Part shown: one piece after another, positions 17,462 through 25,934 of the stretch | How the letters are laid out: every line of letters starts with the position of its first letter | How positions within the stretch are numbered: position 1 is the first letter of the stretch | Source: UBA3006 sp031401235 | GTDB taxonomy: Bacteria > Actinomycetota > Acidimicrobiia > Acidimicrobiales > Ilumatobacteraceae | Assembly (NCBI GenBank): GCA_031401235.1 | Contig: JANNRJ010000002.1 | Coordinates: 91,609 to 155,608 of the forward strand | DNA: 64,000 bases | Reading direction: 5' to 3' | Notes under the pieces: model-generated | The model's input: the letters and a program-made list of their open reading frames with translations, nothing else | The model's database searches: none | What the model was told of the DNA's origin: nothing | Program-made: the position numbers and the translations under genes

Positions 17462-19593
17462 TTTCACCAATTTCCCTTCGCGAACTGGCGGCCATCGATG
17501 TCGAAGTTCTAAAGGGTGTTGGCGAAAAGCGTAAAAAGTCACTTCGTGACTTCGGAATTGAAAATGTCCTCGATTTGCTCACCACATATCCCCGTCGATG
17601 GGTCGATCGCACTGCCGAAGCACAAGTAAAAGATCTGGTTCCGGGCCAAGAGGCACTTGTGCTGGTGGAGATTCGCAAGGTTTCCAAGCGTCCGATGAAA
17701 GGAGGTCGCAGCATGGTTTCCGTGCAAGTCGGCGATGACTCTGGCGGACTTTCTGCGGTGTTCTTTAACCAGCCGTGGCGGGCCAAGCAACTTGTTGAGG
17801 GATTGCAAGTGGCGATGTTTGGCAAGGCTGACCTATTTCGTGGCGCATTGCAAATGACAAATCCAATTGTGGATCTCATCGGTGATCGAACCGGACGCAT
17901 CGTGGCGATCTATCCGCAAAGCGAAAAGGCCAATTTGAGTACTTGGGAAATCGCTGGCTGGGTGGAAAATGCTCTGGAGCGATGCAAGGCCCGCGGTATT
18001 TGTGATCCCGTGCCGGTTGATGTTCTTGATCAGCACGAACTGGCGACCCGTGCACAGGCGCTGTGGGGTATTCACTTGCCAGAAAGCATTCATGCCAAAG
18101 ATCTTGCCCGTCGACGACTGGCATTTGATGAATTGCTACGAGTGCAGTTGGTGCTTGTTGGACGCAAACGTTCATTCGAACGCGACTCGACTGGCATTCG
18201 TCACAAAGTAGAGGGCGAGCATCTGTTGCGATTCGAACAAGCGTTGCCATTTCCGCTTACTCAAGCCCAACACCGAGTGATCCATGAAATTACGGCCGAC
18301 CTCGCCGGTCCACATCCAATGCATCGCTTGTTGCAAGGAGATGTTGGAAGTGGAAAGACAATAGTTGCGGTTGCGGCGATGCTTGTCGCCGTGCAAGGAG
18401 CTCATCAAGGGGCGCTCATGGCTCCGACCGAAGTTCTGGCCGAACAACACTTTTCGAGCATCAGTGAAATGTTGGTGGGACTACAAGTTCCCGACCCAGG
18501 CAACCTCTTCGGTGACCGACAATTACGAGTCGAGTTGCTCACCAGTCGAATTACTGGCGAGCGGCGGCGTGAATTGCTTTCCGATCTTGCCGCAGGAACT
18601 ATCGACATAGTGATTGGCACCCATGCCCTGATTCAAGATCAGGTTCAGTTCCACAGTCTTGGCGTTGTCGTGGTCGACGAACAACACCGCTTCGGAGTCG
18701 AACAGCGAGCCGCTCTGCGTAGCAAAGGCGGTAGTTCGAGTACAAACACCACGCCTGATGTGTTGGTGATGACGGCGACACCGATCCCGCGGACTGCGGC
18801 GATGACGGTATATGGCGATCTAGACGTGAGCGTGCTGGATGAACTACCACCTGGCCGGACACCGATCACCACCAAATGGGCGGCGGGTCCGTTGCTCGAA
18901 GCCTTGATGTGGACCGACGTGCGTGAAGCCATCAGGGCAGGGCAACAGGCGTACGTGGTTTGTCCAATGATTGAAGAAAGCGACAAAATGGAGGTTGCCG
19001 CGGCCGAAGAGATTTATCAGCACTTACAACACGATGAGCTAAGCGGACTGCGAATTGGGTTGTTGCATGGGCGAATGTCTTCGCCAGAAAAAGACTTAGT
19101 GATGACGGCATTTCGCAATCGGAAACTAGATGTGCTTGTCGCCACCACCGTGATTGAAGTTGGCGTAGACGTTCCAAATGCGACCGTAATGGTGGTGTTG
19201 GATGCGGATCGATTCGGCATCGCCCAATTGCATCAATTGCGCGGCCGAGTTGGACGTGGTTCGATTGCATCCACTTGCTGGTTGCAAACCAAAGATCCGG
19301 ACGTCGGTTCACCACGAGTGGATGCGCTAGTGAACTCGACCGATGGTTTTGTGCTCGCCGAAATTGATCTTGAACTTCGCGGTGAAGGCACACTGATGAA
19401 CTCCATTCAAAAGGGTCGCAGTGATCTAAAATTGGCGTCGCTTAGACGTGATCGCGATCTCATCGACATTGCCCGAGAGGCGGCATTTCAAATCATCGAT
19501 GCTGACCCGACGTTGTCCACACATCTCGAATTGCGTGACGAGTTGGATCTATTGCTTTCCCGAGAAGATGAAGAGTTCCTATTTAAGAGTTAG
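17458..19593 (+). CDS. recG: ATP-dependent DNA helicase RecG
   Basis: A 711-residue branch-migration helicase. The N-terminal wedge domain starts with the helix-hairpin LKGVGEKRKKSLRDFGI. Helicase motifs: LLQGDVGSGKT, APTEVLAEQHF, GTHALIQD, VVVDEQHRFGVEQR (DEQH box), VMTATPIPRT, VIEVGVDVPNA and QLHQLRGRVGRG. It rescues stalled forks and processes Holliday junctions. The stop overlaps the convergent zinc-ribbon gene by TTAG. Confidence 0.96.
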   Translation: MISPISLRELAAIDVEVLKGVGEKRKKSLRDFGIENVLDLLTTYPRRWVDRTAEAQVKDLVPGQEALVLVEIRKVSKRPMKGGRSMVSVQVGDDSGGLSAVFFNQPWRAKQLVEGLQVAMFGKADLFRGALQMTNPIVDLIGDRTGRIVAIYPQSEKANLSTWEIAGWVENALERCKARGICDPVPVDVLDQHELATRAQALWGIHLPESIHAKDLARRRLAFDELLRVQLVLVGRKRSFERDSTGIRHKVEGEHLLRFEQALPFPLTQAQHRVIHEITADLAGPHPMHRLLQGDVGSGKTIVAVAAMLVAVQGAHQGALMAPTEVLAEQHFSSISEMLVGLQVPDPGNLFGDRQLRVELLTSRITGERRRELLSDLAAGTIDIVIGTHALIQDQVQFHSLGVVVVDEQHRFGVEQRAALRSKGGSSSTNTTPDVLVMTATPIPRTAAMTVYGDLDVSVLDELPPGRTPITTKWAAGPLLEALMWTDVREAIRAGQQAYVVCPMIEESDKMEVAAAEEIYQHLQHDELSGLRIGLLHGRMSSPEKDLVMTAFRNRKLDVLVATTVIEVGVDVPNATVMVVLDADRFGIAQLHQLRGRVGRGSIASTCWLQTKDPDVGSPRVDALVNSTDGFVLAEIDLELRGEGTLMNSIQKGRSDLKLASLRRDRDLIDIAREAAFQIIDADPTLSTHLELRDELDLLLSREDEEFLFKS

Positions 19594-19802
19594 TCGCCGA
19601 GTGGTGGTAACTCAATATCCCAACGATCTAGGCAGTCGCTGCATCGGTAGGCAACTATGTCGCCGGCCAACCATTGGTCGTCTTCACGAGTTGGGGTCAG
19701 TAGGTGGGCTTGACCGCCGCAGTCAACGCAGATTATGGACTCTGTTGGTGCTTCCGCCGGACCGTCAAAACATTCATTGTCCGCGGAGTCCATGGCAGTC
19801 AT
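19590..19802 (-). CDS. small zinc-ribbon protein
   Basis: A 70-residue acidic protein with two Cys pairs, ICVDCGGQA and YRCSDCLDRWD, that would bind one zinc. ATG 19802 shares its A with the TAA stop of the upstream GNAT gene (TAATG), which fixes the start by translational coupling. The family is not recognised; the context (GNAT acetyltransferase and an unknown protein upstream) gives no clear function. Confidence 0.7.
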   Translation of the reverse strand: MTAMDSADNECFDGPAEAPTESIICVDCGGQAHLLTPTREDDQWLAGDIVAYRCSDCLDRWDIELPPLGD

Positions 19803-20302
19803 TAAACCAGCGATTCGGGTTCGAATTGCCAATGAAGGTATAGGGAAGGCGTTGCCTCTGTGCCACAGTGAATCATCTCGCCGTGCGATTGAACGGCCCC
19901 AATTTTTGCCGACAATTTGAGCATCAAAAGGTTATTTGAGTGGACCAGCCAGTTTGCCGCTTCCTTGGGTGCCGTGGGGGTGAGGCGTGCAAGAGTCAAG
20001 GTAAGCATTTGGCTCCCTATGGCTGTCGATCGGTAGTTGTGTTCGACGAGAAGCCCTGGTAAATACCAAGTCAACGGTGCAACTCGCATGTATCCGGCTA
20101 CTGCGACAAGTCGGCCATCTAGTTCACCGATCAGGAGTTCGGCATTGTCGTTTTTTGGGTCGCGATACCAGTACCAAGCGTTTCTGATCGCCCACGTCTC
20201 AACATCTAAGACCCAGCATGGCGCATCTTTGGTTCGCTCAATTCGGCTGAGCCTGGAAACATCGGTGGCGACCGCTTTACGTACTCGCAGTTGAGAACTC
20301 AG
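19802..20302 (-). CDS. GNAT N-acetyltransferase with apparent CTG start
   Basis: The minus strand reads 166 codons without a stop. After the start the product reads SSQLRVRKAVATDVSRLSR at the N-terminus, ELLIGELDGRLVAVAGYM for strands 2-4, VEHNYRSTAIGSQML for the acetyl-CoA loop (R-x3-IGS) and VHSNNLLMLKLSAKIGA for the C-terminal signature, i.e. a complete GNAT fold. There is no ATG, GTG or TTG before residue 73 of this frame. CTG at 20302-20300 forms a CTGA overlap with the upstream stop, mirroring the GTGA/ATGA couplings elsewhere in the window, so CTG is the proposed start. The acetylated substrate is unknown. Confidence 0.72.
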   Translation of the reverse strand: MSSQLRVRKAVATDVSRLSRIERTKDAPCWVLDVETWAIRNAWYWYRDPKNDNAELLIGELDGRLVAVAGYMRVAPLTWYLPGLLVEHNYRSTAIGSQMLTLTLARLTPTAPKEAANWLVHSNNLLMLKLSAKIGAVQSHGEMIHCGTEATPSLYLHWQFEPESLV

Positions 20303-20775
20303 AGATGGTTCGCCCTGAATTTCAGAACTGCAGCTATGCGGGCGGGATCAAGGACTCCGGTTGCAACACGTGGTCGGCTGGCGTCAACAAAGGCATCGAC
20401 TTCGTCAAAGTCATTTGTTGCGAGCGCATGAATAGATACTTCGTGGAGATCAGCGACAAATTGCCGACGGCGGTTGAATGGCCAGTCAGCTATAAAGGCA
20501 ATATCACCAAGATCGCCGGCTGAGACATCGTCTGACATCAAAGACTTGATTGCCGCACCTAGGAGTATCGCTAGGCGGTGGGTTCCGTCGAAAGCTGCAA
20601 GCCGATCGGCCCTGGCGAATACCAGTAATGCGCCACTCGTCGCGCGAACAAAGGTACCCCGAGCCTCGGCTTGGGCAAGTACATCGGTGCGGAAGCGCGC
20701 AAGATCTGATGCAGCCCACACATGGTCGGTGGTGGAACCCTTCACAGCAACTAGTGTATCAAGATTTTGGTACAT
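20299..20775 (-). CDS. protein of unknown function, first gene of a GNAT/zinc-ribbon operon
   Basis: A 158-residue soluble protein. The middle reads ALLVFARADRLAAFDGTHRL; the DGTHRLA segment is reminiscent of ParB/sulfiredoxin-fold DGxHR motifs, but I do not consider that proven. No signal peptide or membrane segment. The start at ATG 20775 is the first in frame; GATACT is close upstream. It is coupled by a CTGA overlap to the GNAT gene. Confidence 0.6.
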   Translation of the reverse strand: MYQNLDTLVAVKGSTTDHVWAASDLARFRTDVLAQAEARGTFVRATSGALLVFARADRLAAFDGTHRLAILLGAAIKSLMSDDVSAGDLGDIAFIADWPFNRRRQFVADLHEVSIHALATNDFDEVDAFVDASRPRVATGVLDPARIAAVLKFRANHL

Positions 20776-20877
20776 TGCAAGTATCGTCGTCTACGCCTGT
20801 TGAGCCGAATGGGATCCATATGAAAACTAAATCCCCAACAGGTAAGTCCTTATAAATCTATAAATTCGTAGGAGCAA

Positions 20878-20883
20878 TAGCGT
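20878..20883 (+). promoter_or_regulatory. leaderless -10 of rsmD
   Basis: TAGCGT six bases before ATG 20890. The preceding 50 bases (20826-20875) are unusually AT-rich. This is the first promoter of the long housekeeping run. Confidence 0.55.
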
Positions 20884-20889
20884 GAGACT

Positions 20890-21429
20890 ATGCGCATAGT
20901 GGCGGGCGAGTTGCGTGGTCGAAGAATCATCGCACCCGCGGGCACAGTCACCCGACCAACGACCGATAAGGCGCGTCAAGCCACCTTCAATGCATTGGGA
21001 AGTTTGAATGTGATCGTCGGCGCCCGTGTGATCGACTTGTTCGCTGGTAGCGGCGCACTTGGCATCGAGGCTCTCTCTCGTGGCGCAGCGCATTGCACCT
21101 TCATCGAACGTGATCGTTTCGCACTTGATGCGCTACGGGCAAACATTGAAACTCTTGAATTGGGTGAGCGAACCAGCGTCATTCGCGGTGATGTATTGGG
21201 GTTTGTCAACACGGCTGGCGACGCCACTTTGGTACTTGCCGATCCGCCGTATAACTTTGTCCAGTGGTCCGAGTTGTTGAATAGTTTGACCGCGTCACTG
21301 GTAGTTGCCGAAAGTGATCGAGAACTCACGTCCGAAATTGCCGATTGCATTGACTGGCAAGTGATTCGTACCAAACGCTACGGACGAGCGTATGTCACCT
21401 TTATTCAGCGGATACCGTACAGATCATGA
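20890..21429 (+). CDS. rsmD: 16S rRNA (guanine(966)-N2)-methyltransferase RsmD
   Basis: A 179-residue Rossmann methyltransferase. MRIVAGELRGRRI is the canonical N-terminus, RPTTDKARQATFNAL the RNA-binding segment, VIDLFAGSGALGIEALSRGA the SAM site and LADPPYNF the DPPY catalytic motif. It modifies the 30S head. The stop forms an ATGA overlap with coaD, the usual actinobacterial pairing. Confidence 0.95.
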   Translation: MRIVAGELRGRRIIAPAGTVTRPTTDKARQATFNALGSLNVIVGARVIDLFAGSGALGIEALSRGAAHCTFIERDRFALDALRANIETLELGERTSVIRGDVLGFVNTAGDATLVLADPPYNFVQWSELLNSLTASLVVAESDRELTSEIADCIDWQVIRTKRYGRAYVTFIQRIPYRS

Positions 21430-21899
21430 TTGCGTTGTATCCCGGTAGTTTTGACCCAATTCATTTGGGTCATGTCGATACCGTCGAACAGGCTGCATCA
21501 CTTTTTGGTGAAGTTGTTGTTGCGGTCATCCATAATCCGGATAAATCAACCGGACTGTTTGATATCGATGAGCGAGTTGCGCTGGCCATGACCGCCTTGG
21601 CCCATGTTCGCGGTGTGCGGGTGGAAGCATTCGCCGGACTTGCCATTGATGCCGCGGAAATGGTGCAGGCAAATTGCATTGTTAAGAGCGCGCGGAATGC
21701 GAGTGACTTCGAAATTGAACAACAAATGGCGAACACCAATTATTCAGTAAGTGGGATTCGCACGGTCGTAATGCTCGCCTTGCCGGGCCACAGTTTCATT
21801 AGTAGTCGGTATATTCGAGAAATTGCCGCCTTTAGCGGCGACGTGTCCACATTGGTTCCGGTCAATGTTGATAACGCGATTCGGGCAAAATACAAGTAG
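21426..21899 (+). CDS. coaD: phosphopantetheine adenylyltransferase
   Basis: A 157-residue nucleotidyltransferase for the fourth step of coenzyme A synthesis. The T/HxGH motif is in YPGSFDPIHLGHVDTVEQA (residues 5-23) and the ISSRYIRE motif is near residue 120. Length is normal. Translationally coupled to rsmD through ATGA. Confidence 0.96.
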   Translation: MIALYPGSFDPIHLGHVDTVEQAASLFGEVVVAVIHNPDKSTGLFDIDERVALAMTALAHVRGVRVEAFAGLAIDAAEMVQANCIVKSARNASDFEIEQQMANTNYSVSGIRTVVMLALPGHSFISSRYIREIAAFSGDVSTLVPVNVDNAIRAKYK

Positions 21900-21910
21900 A
21901 GGGTAGAAAT

Positions 21911-22528
21911 ATGAATCATGACGATGACAATTACGACGATTTTGATGCTCACATTATTGACGAAACTATGCCAATTGAATTGGGCGATACCGAAACAATT
22001 CTGAATCAAGTCATCGACAAAATTGCCACCGCTCCAAACGTGCCGTTGTCAAGTACGCCACGAATCGATCGTGAAACTGTCGTTGGATTATTGCAGGACG
22101 CCGCGGCATGCCTGCCTGATGAAATTCGTCAGGCTCGCTGGATGCTTAAGGAGCGCACCGAATTCATGGCCAAGACACAGCGTGATGCCGATGAAATCGT
22201 GGAAGCGGCACGGGTTCAAGCAGAGCGTTTGGTGCAGCGCACCGAAGTTGTGCGAGCGGCCGAAACTCGAGCGCGACAAGTGCTTGAGGCCGCCGATACT
22301 GATTCACGTCGACTCAAAAACGAGACCGAGGACTTTCTTGATCGTCGACTCGGCAGTTTTGAAATCCTTCTAGATCGACTCACCCGTACCGTGGCTCAAG
22401 GTCGCCAGCGTTTGTCAATTACTAATCAATCTGATCCCAATGGCGAGGAACAAGCCGACGTATCCGATGAAAATTTGCGGTCCCGTGACGGCTTTTTCGA
22501 TCAGGACAAGACCGACGACGAATACTAA
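21911..22528 (+). CDS. DivIVA/SepIVA-like coiled-coil protein
   Basis: A 205-residue acidic protein. Residues about 25-75 (LNQVIDKIATAPNVP, then LLQDAAACLPDEIRQARWML) precede a long coiled coil rich in Arg, Ala and Glu (about residues 80-165), and the C-terminal 35 residues are Asp/Glu-rich. In mycobacteria the gene next to DUF177 and rnc encodes SepIVA, a DivIVA-family septation factor, so position and composition suggest a division role. That assignment is inference from synteny. A GAGGG sequence lies upstream of the ATG. Confidence 0.7.
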   Translation: MNHDDDNYDDFDAHIIDETMPIELGDTETILNQVIDKIATAPNVPLSSTPRIDRETVVGLLQDAAACLPDEIRQARWMLKERTEFMAKTQRDADEIVEAARVQAERLVQRTEVVRAAETRARQVLEAADTDSRRLKNETEDFLDRRLGSFEILLDRLTRTVAQGRQRLSITNQSDPNGEEQADVSDENLRSRDGFFDQDKTDDEY

Positions 22529-22551
22529 GTAACGGACAAGGCGTTCGCGCT

Positions 22552-23064
22552 ATGGCTTCACCATTTATCGTCAATACCGTTGAACTGCTTCGGCGGTTAG
22601 GCACACAGAGAGACATATCGCTTGTGGTGCCGGCAATTCAGTTTGGATTCGACGACTCACGGATCGCCGATGACTCCTTGATCGATGTAGATCTGCATCT
22701 GGAGAGTCTCTCCAATGGAATCGTTGTGCACGGAGTGCTCGGCGGACACTGGCAATTGCAATGTCGGCGGTGTTTGCGACCGATTACCCAAGACTCAAGG
22801 GCCATTGTTGATGAGTTGTATCAACGAATTCCGGACAATCCAGACGCGTATCCACTTGATGGTGAGCAGTTAGATCTTCAGCCGATGGTGCGCGAACTGG
22901 TCCTTCTCAGCGCACCCGAATCATCGCTCTGTAGCCTCGATTGTCCTGGGATATGTCCGCACTGTGGAGCCGATTTACAGGAAGATCCATGTGCTTGCGC
23001 CGGACGATTAATCGACGAACGCTGGGCCGTGCTTGACGAGCTGCGTCAGCAATTGGGGGATTAA
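22552..23064 (+). CDS. yceD: DUF177/YceD protein
   Basis: A 170-residue DUF177 protein, the family always found just before rpmF and linked to 23S rRNA/50S biogenesis. Zinc-ligand-like cysteines occur in LQCRRCLRP and in CSLDCPGICPHCGADL. The position directly before rpmF-plsX-rnc is canonical. Confidence 0.9.
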   Translation: MASPFIVNTVELLRRLGTQRDISLVVPAIQFGFDDSRIADDSLIDVDLHLESLSNGIVVHGVLGGHWQLQCRRCLRPITQDSRAIVDELYQRIPDNPDAYPLDGEQLDLQPMVRELVLLSAPESSLCSLDCPGICPHCGADLQEDPCACAGRLIDERWAVLDELRQQLGD

Positions 23065-23144
23065 GAACTACCGGCGATAACCTAACAAGCCGTTGATTTT
23101 ATGCTCACTATTGTGTGGGCAATACTCCGAAAGCCGAGCGAGCG

Positions 23145-23324
23145 ATGCCAGTACCAAAGAAGAAAAAATCTAAAATGAAGGGCCACAGTCACCAAGCCGC
23201 AGCTTGGAAGCTCGGAGCACCATCCCGCAGCGTCTGCCCTCGTTGTTCCAGTACAAAATTGCCACACAATGTGTGCGGCAATTGTGGTTGGTACAAGGGT
23301 CGCGTCGCCGTCGACGTCGGCTAA
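23145..23324 (+). CDS. rpmF: 50S ribosomal protein L32
   Basis: A 59-residue L32 with the typical basic N-terminus MPVPKKKKSKMKGHSHQAAA and a four-Cys zinc ribbon (CPRCSS ... CGNCGWYKGR). A GTG 30 bases upstream keeps the frame but would add ten non-conserved residues, so ATG 23145 is used. TATTGT at 23109-23114 is a plausible -10, leaving a leader of roughly 25 bases. Confidence 0.97.
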   Translation: MPVPKKKKSKMKGHSHQAAAWKLGAPSRSVCPRCSSTKLPHNVCGNCGWYKGRVAVDVG

Positions 23325-23357
23325 ATTTTTTTCGGCACGGTCGGGTTACCTACCCAC

Positions 23358-24323
23358 ATGTTGCCCGTTGCAGTTGATGCGCTTGGCGGTGATAAAGCCC
23401 CAGGTGAAATCATTGCTGGCGCACAGCAAGCATTCGACACAGGAATCCCCGTACTTCTTGTTGGACCCGCCGACCTTGTCGGACGCGGAAATCTAGCGTT
23501 GCATGTTGCGTCCGAGTTCATTGATATGCATGACGAACCCGCTTCGGCCGTGCGAACCAAGAAAGATTCCACACTCGTTCGTTCGGCTGAACTGGTGCGC
23601 GATGATGTAGCCAGCGCGATGATCTCTGCTGGCAACACCGGGGCCACAATGGCATCGGCACTTTTGCGAATGGGCCGAATTAAGGGCGTCAAGCGGCCAG
23701 CGATCGCGACTCCAATTCCGGTGCCCGGTTCCACGCCAACGGTGTTGCTGGATGCTGGCGCGAATGCAGAAGTCGAGGCCCAGTGGCTTACTCAGTTCGC
23801 GCTGATGGGTTCGGTGTACGCCAATGCGCGGTACAAGATTGACAGCCCACGAGTTGGCCTACTTTCAATTGGTGAAGAACCGGGCAAAGGTGATTCGCTT
23901 CGCAAAGAGGCATACGAGTTGTTGAGCGATACGTCGGGCATCAACTTCATTGGCAATGTCGAAGGTCGCGACATTATGACGACAAATGTCGATGTTGTTG
24001 TGACGGATGGCTTCACTGGCAATGTCGCGCTGAAGACTTTGGAAGGCGCAATGCGTGGAATAGTGAAAGCATTATTCGACGCAATTGGTGCACCCGAATA
24101 TAAAGAGCATGCCGATGCCCTAATGCCAGCGTTGCTCGGCTTGTATTCGCAGTTCGACCCGGACAGCACAGGCGGGGCAATTTTGCTGGGAGTAAACGGC
24201 GTGTGCATTATTTCCCATGGTTCGTCCAGTGCGCGAGCCATATTCAATGGCATCAAGGTTGCCAAAGACATGGTCGATTGCGACATGGTTGGCCGCCTCG
24301 CCGTGGCAATTTCTGCCCAGTGA
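23358..24323 (+). CDS. plsX: phosphate acyltransferase PlsX
   Basis: A 321-residue acyl-ACP:phosphate acyltransferase that makes acyl-phosphate for phospholipid synthesis. PVAVDALGGDKAPGEIIAGA at the N-terminus and SAGNTGATMASALL, LLDAGAN and TDGFTGNVALKTLEG are family signatures. TTACCT lies six bases before the ATG, a near match to the leaderless hexamer. The stop overlaps rnc by GTGA. Confidence 0.95.
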   Translation: MLPVAVDALGGDKAPGEIIAGAQQAFDTGIPVLLVGPADLVGRGNLALHVASEFIDMHDEPASAVRTKKDSTLVRSAELVRDDVASAMISAGNTGATMASALLRMGRIKGVKRPAIATPIPVPGSTPTVLLDAGANAEVEAQWLTQFALMGSVYANARYKIDSPRVGLLSIGEEPGKGDSLRKEAYELLSDTSGINFIGNVEGRDIMTTNVDVVVTDGFTGNVALKTLEGAMRGIVKALFDAIGAPEYKEHADALMPALLGLYSQFDPDSTGGAILLGVNGVCIISHGSSSARAIFNGIKVAKDMVDCDMVGRLAVAISAQ

Positions 24324-25012
24324 ACGACCATTTGGTATCACTGGCCTCGCGCATCGGCCACACATTTGCCGACGACTCGCTGCTTGAGTCGGCAATGGTG
24401 CACCGAAGTTGGATCGCCGAAAACGATGGTTTCAAATCCAACGAGCGACTTGAATTTCTTGGCGATGCAGTGCTTGGATGGGTGGTCGCTGACATTGTCT
24501 ATCGCGGACATTCCGAATTGGCAGAGGGCAAACTCACCGATCTTCGTAAAAGCGTAGTTAATGCAATTTCGTTGGCCGAAGTTGCGAGCAATATTGGCAT
24601 TGGTGAATGTCTTCGACTTGGTCGTGGCGAAGATTTAGCTGGTGGGCGTGAAAAAACATCGATACTTTCGGATGCGCTTGAATCATTGATTGGCGCCGTT
24701 TACTTGGATGCCGGCGCCGTCGTTGCTTATGACGTAGTGAGAGCATTGATGAGCGAGAGTATTAACGACGCAATTGAGAATCTTGACCGGATTGATGCCA
24801 AAACTCGCTTGCAAGAAACGACCGCACGGTTGTTTGATGTCGCCCCTCACTATCGACTCACCGAAAACGGACCGGATCACGAAAAAACGTTTTATGCAAC
24901 CGTTGTTGTCAACGGTCGAGAACTTGGCCATGGCGAGGGACGGTCAAAAAAGGCGGCGGAACAAGTTGCCGCAGAAATAGCCTGCGATACTCTGCAACGC
25001 GAACACGGCTAA
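24320..25012 (+). CDS. rnc: ribonuclease III
   Basis: A 230-residue RNase III. The catalytic signature NERLEFLGDAVLGWVVAD is near residues 42-59, the second acidic cluster is DALESLIGAVYLD, and a dsRBD occupies the last 75 residues (DAKTRLQETTARLF ... GRSKKAAEQVAAEIA). GTG 24320 is chosen because it gives a GTGA overlap with plsX and a normal N-terminus; the open frame runs back inside plsX. It processes rRNA and structured mRNAs. Confidence 0.95.
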   Translation: MNDHLVSLASRIGHTFADDSLLESAMVHRSWIAENDGFKSNERLEFLGDAVLGWVVADIVYRGHSELAEGKLTDLRKSVVNAISLAEVASNIGIGECLRLGRGEDLAGGREKTSILSDALESLIGAVYLDAGAVVAYDVVRALMSESINDAIENLDRIDAKTRLQETTARLFDVAPHYRLTENGPDHEKTFYATVVVNGRELGHGEGRSKKAAEQVAAEIACDTLQREHG

Positions 25013-25017
25013 GTGCT

Positions 25018-25869
25018 GTGCCTGAATTGCCCGAAGTCGAAACTGTTCGACGCGGGATTGCAGACCACGTAGTTGGCCGACTTATAGAACGAGTCGAAGT
25101 AGGTCGCGAACGCACGGTACGCCGGACTAGTCGCGAAGCGCTTATCCATGGGTTGTCCGGAGTGCGCATCACCACCGCGGCTCGACGAGGTAAATATTTG
25201 CTCTGTTCCCTCGATTCAGGGGAATCGTTAATGATTCACTTGCGCATGAGCGGCCGAGTGCTCGTGGTGCCGGGTGGGGCCAAGCGACCACCACATACCC
25301 ATGTTGTGTTGCACCTGTCGCCGGATGCGACCCATGAGGCGCAAGAACTTTGGTTCGTCGATCCGCGCACATTTGGCGAAGTCGTTGTATTCGACCCCGA
25401 TCAGGCGGCAAAACTAGTTCCAGAATTGGCCCAACTGGGGATTGATCCATTAATCGATGAGTTCACCTCGGAGATTTTGTATCGACTACTGCGGGAAAAG
25501 CGGGGAGGTCTTAAGGCAGTGCTGCTAGATCAACATGTAGTTGCTGGTATAGGCAACATTTACGCCGATGAGATTTTGCATCAGGCTCGATTACGACCTG
25601 ACCGAGTACCGGCTCGGTTGTCAAAATCGACCATTGATCGGCTGTATCAGGCGATTATGGGAGTTCTCGAATTGGCAGTCAAACTTGGTGGCAGCACCCT
25701 TACCGATACTCAATATGTGGATCTGGATGGTGCCTCCGGAAGCTATCAACATCAGCATCGCGTATATGGCCGAGCCGGTGAGACCTGCCTTACCTGTGGA
25801 GTTGCTCGCATCGCCCAAACGGTGGTGGCGGGAAGAACCACATGTTATTGCCCGAAGTGCCAACACTGA
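25018..25869 (+). CDS. mutM: formamidopyrimidine-DNA glycosylase
   Basis: A 283-residue bifunctional glycosylase/AP lyase that removes 8-oxoguanine. Pro2-Glu3 of MPELPEVETVRRG are the catalytic N-terminus after Met removal, VVAGIGNIYADEILHQA is the helix-two-turn-helix and CLTCG ... CYCPKCQ the C-terminal zinc finger. The start is GTG. It follows rnc by five bases, the conserved rnc-mutM-smc order. Confidence 0.96.
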   Translation: MPELPEVETVRRGIADHVVGRLIERVEVGRERTVRRTSREALIHGLSGVRITTAARRGKYLLCSLDSGESLMIHLRMSGRVLVVPGGAKRPPHTHVVLHLSPDATHEAQELWFVDPRTFGEVVVFDPDQAAKLVPELAQLGIDPLIDEFTSEILYRLLREKRGGLKAVLLDQHVVAGIGNIYADEILHQARLRPDRVPARLSKSTIDRLYQAIMGVLELAVKLGGSTLTDTQYVDLDGASGSYQHQHRVYGRAGETCLTCGVARIAQTVVAGRTTCYCPKCQH

Positions 25870-25934
25870 GGACTTTGAATAGTTCGTAGAGAGACCGTTT
25901 TACGGCGAAATTTCAACTATTCTCGCCGTTTGAC

